From positions 1,381,001 to 1,445,000 of the forward strand of contig JADJSX010000023.1 in NCBI GenBank assembly GCA_016711485.1: DNA of 64,000 bases, written 5' to 3'. Made by a program: the position numbers and the translations under genes. The notes beneath the pieces are model-generated. The model was not told the DNA's origin, made no database searches, and worked only from the letters and a program-made list of their open reading frames with translations. Shown one piece after another: positions 9,197-18,982 of this stretch (positions are counted from its first letter, which is position 1; each line of letters begins with the position of its first letter). The DNA is from Leptospiraceae bacterium. Lineage in GTDB: Bacteria > Spirochaetota > Leptospiria > Leptospirales > Leptospiraceae.

Positions 9197-9621
9197 TAGC
9201 CTTTTAAGGCTTTGTCTAAAGTATTCCAACTTAGTACGGCACATTTTACTCTAACGGGATATTTTTTTACACCGTTTAATGCTTCTAAATCTGCTTCATC
9301 TTCTGTATATTCAGGTGACTTATCTTCTAAAATCATACCTTTGAACTTTTCAATTAAAGAAGTTGCTTCTGATTTTGTTTTTCCTTGGATTAATTCTGTC
9401 ATCATAGATCCTGATGCTTGCGAGATAGAACAGCCCTTTCCTTGAAAACTTGCTTCCACAATTTTATCACCCTCAAAACGAAGGAATAATTCGAATTCGT
9501 CTCCGCATAGCGGATTCATTCCTTTTTCTTTCAAACTAGGATTGGCTAATACATAGTAGTTCCTAGGATGTTCGTAGTGATCTAAAATCACTTCTTTATA
9601 TAATTCATCGCTTAACGACAC
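9196..9621 (-). CDS. sufU: Iron-sulfur cluster assembly scaffold/transfer protein SufU
   Basis: A 141-residue SufU/IscU-like protein with the three conserved cysteines in NPLCGD, KGCSISQAS and RVKCAVLSW. In SufU systems the protein accepts persulfide sulfur from SufS. The gene overlaps the end of sufS by 17 nt and overlaps the following DUF59 gene at TAATG, indicating translational coupling. The insertion between the second and third cysteine is typical of SufU rather than IscU. Confidence 0.93.
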   Translation of the reverse strand: MSLSDELYKEVILDHYEHPRNYYVLANPSLKEKGMNPLCGDEFELFLRFEGDKIVEASFQGKGCSISQASGSMMTELIQGKTKSEATSLIEKFKGMILEDKSPEYTEDEADLEALNGVKKYPVRVKCAVLSWNTLDKALKG

Positions 9622-10846
9622 GGGAAAATATCTCCATTACTTTTTTTAGACCTTCTACTAAAGCGTCTACGTCTTCTTTTGTGTTATATAAATAAAAACT
9701 AGCTCGGCAAGTTCCGGCAATTCCCATTTTTTTCATATACGGCTGGCAACAATGATGACCTACACGAATTGCAATTCCTTGTTCGTCTAAAATCGAACCC
9801 ACATCATGTGCATGTACACCATCTACATTGAAGGATACAACTCCGCCGCGTTTGGATAAATCTCTAGTACCATAAAGAGTAAGTCCCCCCAAATCATCCA
9901 AACGATCTAGTGCATAGGACAATAGTTCTACTTCGTGTTTATGAATATTGTGCATTCCAATTTCATTCAAATAGTCAATTGCATGTCCGAAAGCAATGCC
10001 GCCTGAAATATGAGGAGTGCCTGCTTCTAGTTTTGCCGGCAAATCAGCGTAAGTCGACCAATCCTTGGTTACTTCGGAAATCATATCTCCTCCGCCCATC
10101 CAAGGTGGCATATTTTCTAAGATATTTTCTTTTCCGTATAGAATTCCTACTCCAGTTGGTCCTAACATTTTGTGAGCAGAGAATACATAAAAGTCTACGT
10201 CCAAGTCTTTAACACTTGTTTTGATATGAGACGCACCTTGTGCACCGTCTAATAAGAATAATGCGCCGACATCATGTGCTTTTTTTATTAGAGGTTGAAT
10301 GTCGTGAATTGTTCCTGTCGCGTTAGACATTTGCGAACAGACTACGAGTTTTGTTTTATAATTGATGATTGTATCTATTTCTGAAAGGTCAAGAGTGGAA
10401 TCTGGATTGAGTGGGATAAATTTTAATACTGCTCCTTTTTCTAATGCTAACATTTGCCAAGGCACCAGATTAGAATGATGTTCTAATTCATTTAACACAA
10501 TTTCATCGCCACGACGAATATTGGCACGTCCCCAAGATTGGGCGACTAGGTTTATACTTTCTGTCGCATTACGCGTGTAAATCGCTACTTTTGCACATTT
10601 CGCTCCAATAAAATCAGCTACTTTGATTCTCGTTTTCTCGTATAGTTCTGTGGCATGTTGGGAAAGGTAATAAACTCCCCTATGAATATTTGCATTTTCC
10701 TCTTTATAGTATCTTTCAATAGCATCTATAACTTGAAACGGTTTCTGAGAACTAGCCGCACTATCCAAAAATACAAGGGGTTTACCATTCATGGTAGTAT
10801 TCAAAATCGGAAAATCTGTTTTGATTCTATAAGGGTCTAAACTCAT
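9605..10846 (-). CDS. sufS: Group II cysteine desulfurase SufS
   Basis: A 413-residue PLP enzyme that takes sulfur from cysteine for cluster assembly. The PLP lysine lies in FSAHKMLGPTG and the active-site cysteine in the short loop GTCRASF, as in SufS-type enzymes. RVGHHCCQP is also a family motif. It begins 2 nt after the Rieske-type ferredoxin gene and overlaps sufU, so the whole group is one transcript. Confidence 0.95.
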   Translation of the reverse strand: MSLDPYRIKTDFPILNTTMNGKPLVFLDSAASSQKPFQVIDAIERYYKEENANIHRGVYYLSQHATELYEKTRIKVADFIGAKCAKVAIYTRNATESINLVAQSWGRANIRRGDEIVLNELEHHSNLVPWQMLALEKGAVLKFIPLNPDSTLDLSEIDTIINYKTKLVVCSQMSNATGTIHDIQPLIKKAHDVGALFLLDGAQGASHIKTSVKDLDVDFYVFSAHKMLGPTGVGILYGKENILENMPPWMGGGDMISEVTKDWSTYADLPAKLEAGTPHISGGIAFGHAIDYLNEIGMHNIHKHEVELLSYALDRLDDLGGLTLYGTRDLSKRGGVVSFNVDGVHAHDVGSILDEQGIAIRVGHHCCQPYMKKMGIAGTCRASFYLYNTKEDVDALVEGLKKVMEIFSRVVKR

Positions 10847-10848
10847 CG

Positions 10849-11157
10849 TTAATCCTCGATATCTACTTCAATATCTTCGCCAGAAATTTTTGTTTTTAAT
10901 ATTGGCAAATCTTCTGTTGCCGGCATACATAGAGCTTTGCCGGATGTTAAATCAAATTTTGCAAAATGTCTCGGACAAACAATACAGCCAGATTCTAAAA
11001 CACCCGAAGAAATTGATTCTCCGTCATGAGTGCAAACATCTTCGAATGCAATAATTTGGTCTGCAATTTTTGTAATTCCGATTCGTATATATTTTGTCTC
11101 TACTACTTTGATTAGACCTTCTTTTATTTCATTTAGATTTGCTAATTTTTTATACAT
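10849..11157 (-). CDS. Rieske-type [2Fe-2S] ferredoxin in the suf operon
   Basis: A 102-residue Rieske protein with cluster ligands in CTHDG and CPRHFAKFD, spaced as in soluble dioxygenase-type ferredoxins. No signal peptide or membrane segment is seen, so it is cytosolic. It lies 9 nt after sufD and 2 nt before sufS. Such a gene is a recurring member of suf operons, where it may supply electrons or report cluster status; its exact role here is not shown by the sequence. Confidence 0.88.
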   Translation of the reverse strand: MYKKLANLNEIKEGLIKVVETKYIRIGITKIADQIIAFEDVCTHDGESISSGVLESGCIVCPRHFAKFDLTSGKALCMPATEDLPILKTKISGEDIEVDIED

Positions 11158-11166
11158 TTTTATACT

Positions 11167-12384
11167 CTAATTATATAATTTTTCCGTCAAACGTTTGATT
11201 AGTAATTCCTGTATTTCGGGAACTGTTACAAAGTCTAAGATTTCTTTTAGAAATCCTTCTATGATTAAAAACCTTGCTTCATTTTCCGTTAATCCTCTAG
11301 ACATAAGATAAAATAATTGGTCTTCATTTACTTCACCTACAGTTGCACCATGGGAACATTTTACATCGTCAGCAAATACTTCCAACTTTGGCATGGACTC
11401 AGCTCTTGCAGTTCTTGTCATAGTGAGGTTGTTATTTACTTGGCTGGCAGTTACATGAAGTGAACTTTTAGGAATAAATAAGTTACCAGTAAAAATATGA
11501 TGCGATTTATCTTTTACTACAGTTTTAAATTTGAGTTTGCTGTCCGTGTGGCTTGCAAAATGGGATATTTTGTATTCAATGTCTTGTATTTCTCTTTTCC
11601 CTAAAGTGGTTGCACCTGTCGCATTTAGAATTGAATGTTCTCCATTTAGTTCATTGAAGTATAATGTTTTACCTTTATATCCGCCTAAATTAAAATGAAA
11701 TAGTGTTAATTCGGAGTCTTTAGACTGACTAGAAAAAATATTTCTAAAATGGAATGTAGAACTTTGAAAATCTTCTATAGAGGAAAATGTAGATTTTGCG
11801 CAATCTTCCAAATCTAAGTAGGAAAGAGGATTAATCAAATTAAACTCTTCAGCTAAATCTGAATTCAGTTTTTCGTAAATAATGGATGACGAATATTTTT
11901 CTATCTTCCAGAATACGAGTGGGAGAAAAGAAGTTTCTTCCTTGGGATAATTTATATTTAACTGAATTGATTCTTGTATGTTTGAGTTTTGTGGAACTTT
12001 CGCCAAAATTCCGATATCAAAAAAACAAAGGTTTAACAGTCCAAAAAAATTGGATTTATTTTTCTCTAACAATATTTGAAAAGTATTTTCCACATAAACT
12101 TTCTCAAAACTATCTAATACTGAAAATTCTAAGACAGGAGTAACATCAGTATTAATCGAAAAACTACAAATTTTTAGGTTTGTAGAAAGCAAAGTTTCCA
12201 GAGATAGATTGGATAAATTTACTTTTCTCCATGATTCCATTTTTGTATCGGGAAAATTTGTTTCCTTTAAAATTGAAAATGCAGAATTTCGTAGGGAGGT
12301 AATCCATTCTGGTTCTTCTATATTTGAAATAAAAGATTCAAACTTGGATTCTAAAAAAGTTTTTTGAGAAAGTAGGGCTTCCAT
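11167..12384 (-). CDS. sufD: Fe-S cluster assembly protein SufD
   Basis: A 405-residue SufB/SufD-family protein. The conserved C-terminal part includes SQVNNNLTMTRTARAE, the KCSHGATVG motif and a YLMSRGLTENEA segment. Length and the divergent N-terminal half favour SufD over SufB, which is normally about 470 residues and more conserved. It starts 2 nt after the sufC stop. SufD normally works in a SufBC2D scaffold, but no sufB is present in this operon. Confidence 0.88.
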   Translation of the reverse strand: MEALLSQKTFLESKFESFISNIEEPEWITSLRNSAFSILKETNFPDTKMESWRKVNLSNLSLETLLSTNLKICSFSINTDVTPVLEFSVLDSFEKVYVENTFQILLEKNKSNFFGLLNLCFFDIGILAKVPQNSNIQESIQLNINYPKEETSFLPLVFWKIEKYSSSIIYEKLNSDLAEEFNLINPLSYLDLEDCAKSTFSSIEDFQSSTFHFRNIFSSQSKDSELTLFHFNLGGYKGKTLYFNELNGEHSILNATGATTLGKREIQDIEYKISHFASHTDSKLKFKTVVKDKSHHIFTGNLFIPKSSLHVTASQVNNNLTMTRTARAESMPKLEVFADDVKCSHGATVGEVNEDQLFYLMSRGLTENEARFLIIEGFLKEILDFVTVPEIQELLIKRLTEKLYN

Positions 12385-12386
12385 AG

Positions 12387-13139
12387 TTAGATTTTTTCAG
12401 CTCCTGAGGTTACCCAGTCGTATCCGTTATCTTCTAATTTTAATGCTAATTCTTTTCCGCCGGTGAGTGCTATATTTCCATCGATAAATACATGCACGAA
12501 ATCGGGAGTGATATAATTTAACATTCGTTGGTAATGGGTAATTAGTAAGATTGCATTGTGTTCCGACTTATAACGATTAATCCCGTCACAAACAATTTTT
12601 AGAGCATCAATATCTAAACCGGAATCTGTTTCATCTAATATAGATAGAAGTGGTTTGAATAATGACATTTGCAAAATTTCGTTCCGTTTTTTTTCGCCAC
12701 CAGAAAATCCGTCGTTTACATAACGACTTACAAAGGAGTCATCCATTTGCAATAATTTCATGGCTTCTTTTAAATCTTTTCGAAAATCTTTGATGGAAAC
12801 TTCTTTGCCGGTAATACTTTTTAAAACGGTTCTAAGAAAATTAGCTACGGTTACTCCCGGTATGCCGGTTGGGTATTGAAAACATAGAAAAATTCCTTGT
12901 TTGGCTCTTTCGTCTGTCTTTAGATTTAGAATTGATTTCCCTTTAAATAAAATATCACCCTGTGTTATTTCATAATTGGGGTGACCCATAATAATATTTG
13001 AAAGAGTACTTTTTCCAGATCCATTTTTTCCCATGATAGCATGAATTTCCCCAGTATTGATGGTAAGGTTAACACCTTTTAAAATTTCTTTGCCTTGGAT
13101 GGTTGCGTGTAAATCTACTATTTTTATAAGTTCAGACAA
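12387..13139 (-). CDS. sufC: Fe-S assembly ATPase SufC
   Basis: A 250-residue ABC-type ATPase. The Walker A motif GKNGSGKST is near residue 37, the signature FSGGEKKR near 145, and the Walker B segment LSILDETDSGLD near 165. SufC powers structural change in the SufBCD scaffold. It is the first gene of the operon; the 79-bp gap to the EAL gene upstream presumably holds the promoter. No transmembrane partner is adjacent, which excludes a transporter role. Confidence 0.94.
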   Translation of the reverse strand: MSELIKIVDLHATIQGKEILKGVNLTINTGEIHAIMGKNGSGKSTLSNIIMGHPNYEITQGDILFKGKSILNLKTDERAKQGIFLCFQYPTGIPGVTVANFLRTVLKSITGKEVSIKDFRKDLKEAMKLLQMDDSFVSRYVNDGFSGGEKKRNEILQMSLFKPLLSILDETDSGLDIDALKIVCDGINRYKSEHNAILLITHYQRMLNYITPDFVHVFIDGNIALTGGKELALKLEDNGYDWVTSGAEKI

Positions 13140-13218
13140 AATCTATTATCTCCCTTGCACTAGTGTCATAATTCCATAGATTAGACTAAGTGCAATAGAA
13201 AAGTAATTCGAAGTTGTG

Positions 13219-14469
13219 TCAATAGTTCCAGTTTACTCTAGCCATTAAAATTGTGTCAGTTGAAATCGTAAAAGTAAAAATTACATACTGAGATTGCGTT
13301 TGAATATCATAGAGCGGCTTTGTTACACCCCATTTTTTTTTGAAGAAAAAAGTTTCGGATTTGTGTTTAATGAAATAAGGTTTCCATGCATAGTTATTTT
13401 CGCCAGCAGGATCGGAAACTAACCATTCATTGTTTGCGGTTCTTGCATAAGACGAGGAAATTTGGTATCCGTTCATGTCTGTTAAGAATACATGAATGAT
13501 GTGGTCAGGGAAATCATTGAGTCTATGTGCTAGTATATCTTGTGGTCGCAGACTTGAATCGGAAGAAACTTTTTCTTCGAGTGCTTCAAAGATTAAAGAT
13601 AGGGAATCAATTATGTCTTGAAGTCTTTGGAAGTCTTCGACAATTTCCATAAAACGAATTCCACTGAATTTTTCGAGGCTATCTTTTAGTTCATTCGAAT
13701 AGGATTGTTTGGATTGAAATGTTTCGGTTGCTTTAGAAAAATAAAACCCTTGGAGTAGGCTTGCCCCCATTTTAAATGCAAGTGTGAGTTCTTGTTCTGT
13801 TTCTATTCCTTCAAATAAAAGCTCGGATCCAAGTTTTACGGACATTTCTGAAAGTGCGGTGAGTACTTGCATGAATGAATTACTACCTAGCGATTCACGC
13901 ATAATTTTAATATCAACTTTGATAATATCGGGATGGATGTAGCCAATTCGTTCGAGGTTTGAGAATCCAACACCTACATCGTCAATTGCGATTTTGAATC
14001 CGTAATTTCTAAAGATTTCTACCATCTTCAGAAGGCGTTCTATTTTTCCTTGGAATTCATCTTCTGTAATTTCTATAATAATATTTTCTTTTTTAATTCC
14101 GTATTTTTCTACGAGTTGAATCATATGAAATCGAGTTGGGTCTAGTAATTCTTCTTGATGAACATTTGAAAGCATGTTGGGCATCATATTGAAAAAAAGT
14201 TTCGTGTTTGAACCAGTTGACTTTAGGTAACGAATAGCTTTTTCTCGAATCAACCTATCGACTTGCACTTTTTCAGAAATATTTGTCGTTTTTCCATGAA
14301 AAAAAGCTCCGAGGGATAAATAATCTTTACGATTTGTTGAATAAATTCTTCCTAAAACTTCGTAACCCAAAATGTCTCGAGTAATTGTATTAATTATGGG
14401 CTGAAAATGTGGTACAAAATTGTCATCACTCAAAAACTCATCACTAATTTCGGGTAATATTTTTATCAT
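13219..14469 (-). CDS. EAL-domain c-di-GMP phosphodiesterase with C-terminal sensor-like region
   Basis: A 416-residue cytosolic protein. Residues about 15-255 form an EAL domain with EVLGR replacing the EAL signature (the catalytic glutamate is kept), FFNMMP, IIEITE, the DDVGVGF loop, IKVDIK, FEGIETEQE and LLQGFYFS. All expected metal and general-base residues seem present, so hydrolysis of c-di-GMP is likely. Residues about 285-415 resemble a small sensor domain (Cache/PDC-like, containing VFLTDMNGYQISS) placed after the EAL domain, an uncommon order. It is separated from sufC by 79 bp. Confidence 0.85.
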   Translation of the reverse strand: MIKILPEISDEFLSDDNFVPHFQPIINTITRDILGYEVLGRIYSTNRKDYLSLGAFFHGKTTNISEKVQVDRLIREKAIRYLKSTGSNTKLFFNMMPNMLSNVHQEELLDPTRFHMIQLVEKYGIKKENIIIEITEDEFQGKIERLLKMVEIFRNYGFKIAIDDVGVGFSNLERIGYIHPDIIKVDIKIMRESLGSNSFMQVLTALSEMSVKLGSELLFEGIETEQELTLAFKMGASLLQGFYFSKATETFQSKQSYSNELKDSLEKFSGIRFMEIVEDFQRLQDIIDSLSLIFEALEEKVSSDSSLRPQDILAHRLNDFPDHIIHVFLTDMNGYQISSSYARTANNEWLVSDPAGENNYAWKPYFIKHKSETFFFKKKWGVTKPLYDIQTQSQYVIFTFTISTDTILMARVNWNY

Positions 14470-14697
14470 GTGTTTACTCTGAATGTATCGACTAATAAAA
14501 TCAACCGAAAAGCAAGAATTTTCTTAGAAACAAACTCTTGAATACCCAATTTCTTTGTTGCAGATTGCATATATAAAAAATTGTTTTATGCAATAGATGC
14601 GTTAGGAAATTTATCTCATTCGAAACGAATAGAAAATCAAACAGAGTTTGACATTAACTAACCATTCTTAAATAGTTACTTATCAACGAAGTTAGAC

Positions 14698-16182
14698 ATG
14701 GAAGATTTTGAAGAATTAAAACATAAATCTTTGGAACTAGGCGAGGTAGAGATATCCTTTCGTTATGTTACCGACGAAGACTTACAACAGATTTATAGTT
14801 TATTACAACAGATTTTGCAGAAAATCGGAAAGGTATATTTATGTGAATATATTTTTATGATGTTAAAAGAAGTTTTGGTCAACTCCATTCGTGCTTCCGC
14901 GAAGAGAGAGTTTTTTGCAAAAAATTCTCTCAATCCTGACGTTGATTCAGAATACCAATATGGAATTGTACGATTTAAAAATGAAATCATTTTAAATTGG
15001 TCAGAACACAAAGATTATTTAAAAAATTCTAAATATTTCATCGTTTTAAAATTCAATTTCAAAAACGATTTTATAATAGAGGTAATTAATAATTCTCCGC
15101 TTGTAGAACATGAACGAAGTAGAATTTATGCAAGGTTAACTGCCGCAGATAAATACAGAAATATTCTAGAGGCATATACAGATCATTCCGATTCACAAGA
15201 AAGTGCAGGTTTAGGTATTGTAATGACCGTACTTCTACTAAAAAGTATTGGTCTAAATAAATCTCATTTTTCAATTGAGTCAGTAGATGGAAATACGATT
15301 TCAAAAATTGTAATTCCAGAACAAATAATTCCAATAGAAATTGTCAGTGAAATTAGAAATAAAATTTTACAAGAAGTAGATATGTTACCATCTTTGCCAG
15401 AGTCATTGAAAAAAATAATGGAAATGTGTAACTCACAAAATTTAGAATTTCAAAAACTAGCAATCGAAATCGAAAAAAATCCAGCGTTAAGCGCCGACCT
15501 ATTAAAACTTTCAAACTCTTCTAGTTTCGTAACAAGAACAAGTGTAAATAGTATTTTACAGGCAATTAAAATTGTCGGTTCAAATAATGTTCTAAATATG
15601 TTGTATGCTGTTAGTTCTTATAAAGTTATCAAAGAAAAATTTCCTCGTATGGAAAAACAATGGGAACATGCAAATAAAACAAGCGTATTTGCTACTAAAA
15701 TTGCAGAAGATTTTGGAATAACAGAATCGATTGAAGCAATTAACGTTGGGGCACTTTTGCATGATATTGGAAAAATTCTTTTGCTTGCAGTCGAAGGGAA
15801 ATTATTTACAGCCATTCAAGAGTTAACTAAAAATTTACAAATGGAAAATACGAAAGCTCTTGAAGAGGCTTCGATTGGCATAAGTCACTCTGCTCTCGGA
15901 ACGCTTTTAGCGAATAAATGGAATTATCCTCGTGAACTTTCAGTGATCATCGAATTTCACCAAGATCCTTTTTTTGCACCAGAAAAATACCGTAAGTCAG
16001 TTGAAATTGTTTATTTAGCAAATATATTAGCTAATAAAACGGAGAGTGATGTAAATTTTTATTCTTACGATTCTTCTGTTTTACATAATTTTAATATTTA
16101 TAGTTTAGAAGATTTTAACTCTTTTCATTACAAATTAGAATCTCATTACAAATCCTATAATAAAAATCCATATTTTGGTTAG
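14698..16182 (+). CDS. HDOD-domain signalling protein with N-terminal GHKL-ATPase-like region
   Basis: The 494-residue product ends in an HDOD domain (about 222-430, beginning LPSLPESLKKIM, with the LHDIGKILL motif near residue 357). HDOD is an HD-related domain found in signalling proteins and often not catalytic. Residues 1-205 resemble a GHKL/histidine-kinase-like ATPase fold, with an N-box-like KEVLVNSIRAS and a later SAGLGIVMT segment, but no phosphoacceptor domain is visible. It is transcribed divergently from the EAL gene with 228 bp between them. Confidence 0.75.
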   Translation: MEDFEELKHKSLELGEVEISFRYVTDEDLQQIYSLLQQILQKIGKVYLCEYIFMMLKEVLVNSIRASAKREFFAKNSLNPDVDSEYQYGIVRFKNEIILNWSEHKDYLKNSKYFIVLKFNFKNDFIIEVINNSPLVEHERSRIYARLTAADKYRNILEAYTDHSDSQESAGLGIVMTVLLLKSIGLNKSHFSIESVDGNTISKIVIPEQIIPIEIVSEIRNKILQEVDMLPSLPESLKKIMEMCNSQNLEFQKLAIEIEKNPALSADLLKLSNSSSFVTRTSVNSILQAIKIVGSNNVLNMLYAVSSYKVIKEKFPRMEKQWEHANKTSVFATKIAEDFGITESIEAINVGALLHDIGKILLLAVEGKLFTAIQELTKNLQMENTKALEEASIGISHSALGTLLANKWNYPRELSVIIEFHQDPFFAPEKYRKSVEIVYLANILANKTESDVNFYSYDSSVLHNFNIYSLEDFNSFHYKLESHYKSYNKNPYFG

Positions 16183-16650
16183 ATGTATAGTTAAGTATCT
16201 CAAACAACGGGCAAAAAACTTTTCTAAATTTGGCAATAATCTATATTAATTCCCTGTCGGCAACTGTGGCATTCGATACAATAATTTTGGGTTTCGTCTT
16301 GTTATCCTCCGAGAAGGTATTCCGGAAAGTCCGGACACCGAGTGATTCCGAATTCGATAGGGCTTTACGCTATTGCGAAAAGTCGGGAATTTTACTAGTG
16401 TTAGCGAGAGACCCAGAATCGGAAAGGCTCAAATACATAAAATAGAATTACAAACATTTCGTATCTGGTGCCAGCAAAAACTACTTACAAATACAATTAA
16501 TCTGTTGGGTTACGAAAAATGCGGTATTATTCCTATAATTTTTAATCGATGCGCTGTTTTTTTTCTCTTGACCTATACCTTTTCTGTAAAATCTAATCGG
16601 ATAGTCACAAAATTCGATTTTTAAATCAATCAATCATGTAAGAGGTTTTA
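16183..16650. other. Intergenic region, one doubtful short frame
   Basis: A 71-codon frame at 16230-16445 (TTG start, no ribosome site) has a coding-like tail (DRALRYCEKSGILLVLARD) but no recognisable family and may be a decayed remnant. The hppA ribosome site AGAGG is at about 16640. I see no hairpin terminator. Confidence 0.35.
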
Positions 16651-18774
16651 ATGGAAGTATCGGTAATAATCATCATAGCCATGTCCATACTCTCGCTCGT
16701 TACTGCGGCAGTTTTCACTAGCAAAGTTGTCACAATCAAAGTAGGCGGAGTAGACGGAAAGGACACCCCACAAGATGAGAAGTTAAAGACCATCTCGGCG
16801 GCAATCGCTGAAGGGGCAATGGCATTTTTAATGAGAGAATACAAAGTAATTAGTATTTTCATCGCTGTCATGACAGTCGTTATATTTTTTCTCTTGGACA
16901 ATCCAAAGACTCCTGACTTTAACGAGGGTCTTTTTACTGCGATAGCTTTTATTTCGGGAGCTATCATTTCTTGTTTTTCTGGATTCATCGGAATGAGAAT
17001 CGCAACGATGGGAAACGTTCGTACTGCACAAGCTGCAAAAGAATCCATCTCCAAAGCATTTAGAGTTGCATTTGATTCTGGGGCGGTAATGGGATTCGGA
17101 CTTATTGGGATGGCGGTTCTTGGGCTAATAGCGCTTTTTCTCATCTTCACAGGTTCATACCCTGGAGTAGAAAAACATGTTCTCATGGAAGCACTCGCTG
17201 GATTTGGCCTAGGTGGTTCTTCCGTTGCCCTATTCGCTCGTGTGGGTGGTGGTATATACACAAAAGCCGCTGACGTTGGTGCTGACTTAGTTGGTAAAGT
17301 AGAAAAAGGAATCCCTGAGGATGATCCTCGTAATCCCGCTACCATTGCGGATAACGTTGGAGACAACGTGGGTGATATCGCAGGTATGGGTGCTGACCTT
17401 TTTGGTTCTGCGGCTGAGGCAACTTGTGCGGCTCTAGTAATTGGGGCAACAGCAACTGCTCTTTCTGGAAATACAGATGCTCTACTTTACCCTGTTTTAA
17501 TTTCTGCTTTTGGAATTCCTGCTTGTTTACTCACAACTTTTTTTGCGCGAGTAAAAGAAGGTGGAAGTGTAGAAGGAACTCTCAAAGGTCAACTTTGGAT
17601 TTCTACTTTTATCGTAGCGGCAGTTATGTATTTCGTAACCGATCGATTCATGGTTGAATCATTCGAAATCGCTGGTCAAACCATCACCAAAATGAAAGTA
17701 TATTATTCATTGATTCTTGGACTTTTCTCTGGAATGTTCATCGGTGTGATCACTGAGTATTTTACTTCTCATTCATACAAACCAGTGAGAGAAGTAGCTG
17801 ACGCTTGTAACACGGGAGCGGCAACTAACATTATCTACGGTTTAGCTCTTGGTTATAAAAGCTCTGTAGTTCCTGTTGTATTACTTGTAATCACAATTGT
17901 TGGTTCCAGTATGTTAGCTGGAATGTACGGAATTGCAATTGCTGCTCTTGGAATGATTTCCACTATTGCTATAGGTCTTACCATTGACGCATACGGACCA
18001 GTATCCGATAACGCAGGCGGTATTGCAGAAATGGCTGATCTCGGAAAAGAAATCCGAAACAGAACAGATACGTTAGACGCTGCGGGTAACACTACTGCGG
18101 CTGTTGGAAAAGGTTTTGCTATCGGATCTGCGGCATTAACTTCTCTCGCACTTTTTGCTGCATTTATCACTCGTTCTCGATTACAAGATTCTAGCATTGG
18201 AACGATTGAACTTTTAGATCCTCTCGTATTCGGTGGACTTTTATTTGGAGCGATGCTTCCGTTTATTTTCTCTGCGTTCACAATGAAATCCGTTGGTGAT
18301 GCAGCGAAGGACATGGTAGAAGAAGTTCGTCGTCAGTTTAGAGATATTCCTGGCCTTATGGAAGGAACTGGTAAACCTGATTACAAAAAATGCGTAGATA
18401 TTTCTACTACCGCTGCTTTACGTGAAATGATTGCTCCGGGGTTACTCGTGATTTTATCCCCACTTGTAGTGGGATACCTTTTTGGAATCAAATGTTTGGC
18501 TGGAATGTTAGCTGGTGCGTTAGTTTCCGGTGTGGTTCTTGCGATTTCTAGCGCAAACTCGGGTGGCGCTTGGGACAATGCAAAGAAATACATCGAAGCT
18601 GCCGGAAAAAAAGGAACTGACTTACACAAAGCTGCTGTAGTAGGGGATACTGTTGGTGATCCGTTCAAAGACACATCGGGTCCTGCTATTAACATTCTAA
18701 TCAAACTCATGGCTATTATAAGTCTAGTGTTTGTTGAATTTTTTGTAACACATGGTGGACTTTTGACTAAGTAA
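16651..18774 (+). CDS. hppA: Membrane-bound ion-translocating pyrophosphatase (K+-dependent type)
   Basis: A 707-residue polytopic membrane protein with about 16 helices. It splits cytosolic pyrophosphate and uses the energy to pump H+ or Na+. The substrate site DDPRNPATIADNVGDNVGD lies at about residues 225-243. The segment GNTTAAVGKG (about 482-491) has alanine rather than lysine at the position that separates K+-dependent from K+-independent enzymes, so this one should need K+. The sequence alone does not decide between Na+ and H+. The acidic loop at the C-terminal end (GDTVGDPFKDTSGP) is intact. Large antisense frames here are shadows. Confidence 0.96.
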   Translation: MEVSVIIIIAMSILSLVTAAVFTSKVVTIKVGGVDGKDTPQDEKLKTISAAIAEGAMAFLMREYKVISIFIAVMTVVIFFLLDNPKTPDFNEGLFTAIAFISGAIISCFSGFIGMRIATMGNVRTAQAAKESISKAFRVAFDSGAVMGFGLIGMAVLGLIALFLIFTGSYPGVEKHVLMEALAGFGLGGSSVALFARVGGGIYTKAADVGADLVGKVEKGIPEDDPRNPATIADNVGDNVGDIAGMGADLFGSAAEATCAALVIGATATALSGNTDALLYPVLISAFGIPACLLTTFFARVKEGGSVEGTLKGQLWISTFIVAAVMYFVTDRFMVESFEIAGQTITKMKVYYSLILGLFSGMFIGVITEYFTSHSYKPVREVADACNTGAATNIIYGLALGYKSSVVPVVLLVITIVGSSMLAGMYGIAIAALGMISTIAIGLTIDAYGPVSDNAGGIAEMADLGKEIRNRTDTLDAAGNTTAAVGKGFAIGSAALTSLALFAAFITRSRLQDSSIGTIELLDPLVFGGLLFGAMLPFIFSAFTMKSVGDAAKDMVEEVRRQFRDIPGLMEGTGKPDYKKCVDISTTAALREMIAPGLLVILSPLVVGYLFGIKCLAGMLAGALVSGVVLAISSANSGGAWDNAKKYIEAAGKKGTDLHKAAVVGDTVGDPFKDTSGPAINILIKLMAIISLVFVEFFVTHGGLLTK

Positions 18775-18782
18775 TACATTTC

Positions 18783-18809
18783 TGCCACGGAGGCACTGAG
18801 ACACAGAGG
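18783..18809. repeat. Short dispersed repeat (family D), copy 2
   Basis: GCCACGGAGGCACTGAGACACAGAGG lies in this span and is inverted relative to the copy at 18988-19017. The 180 bp between the two copies contain no gene I can support. Confidence 0.55.
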
Positions 18810-18982
18810 TTTGTGTTTGCGGATTTGATATAAAAAATTAATCTTTTGTCGCCCCCGAAATTTTCAGTCGGGGGTCTCAAAAAGTATAGATTTCCGATTG
18901 AAGACGAAAGGAAATCTCTTCTGGGCGGAAACAGAATAGGAATGACATTTTCATTTTTTTCGTAATTCTTTTTTAGCAATCT

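Noticed and set aside
11167..12384. Assigning this gene as SufB
   Set aside because: 405 residues and a divergent N-terminal half fit SufD; the conserved SufB length and features are absent.
16626..17366. A 246-codon antisense frame over hppA, and similar ones at 17853-18314 and 18381-18788
   Set aside because: They are antisense to a highly conserved gene, have Ala/Ser/Pro-biased composition typical of shadow frames, and have no ribosome sites.
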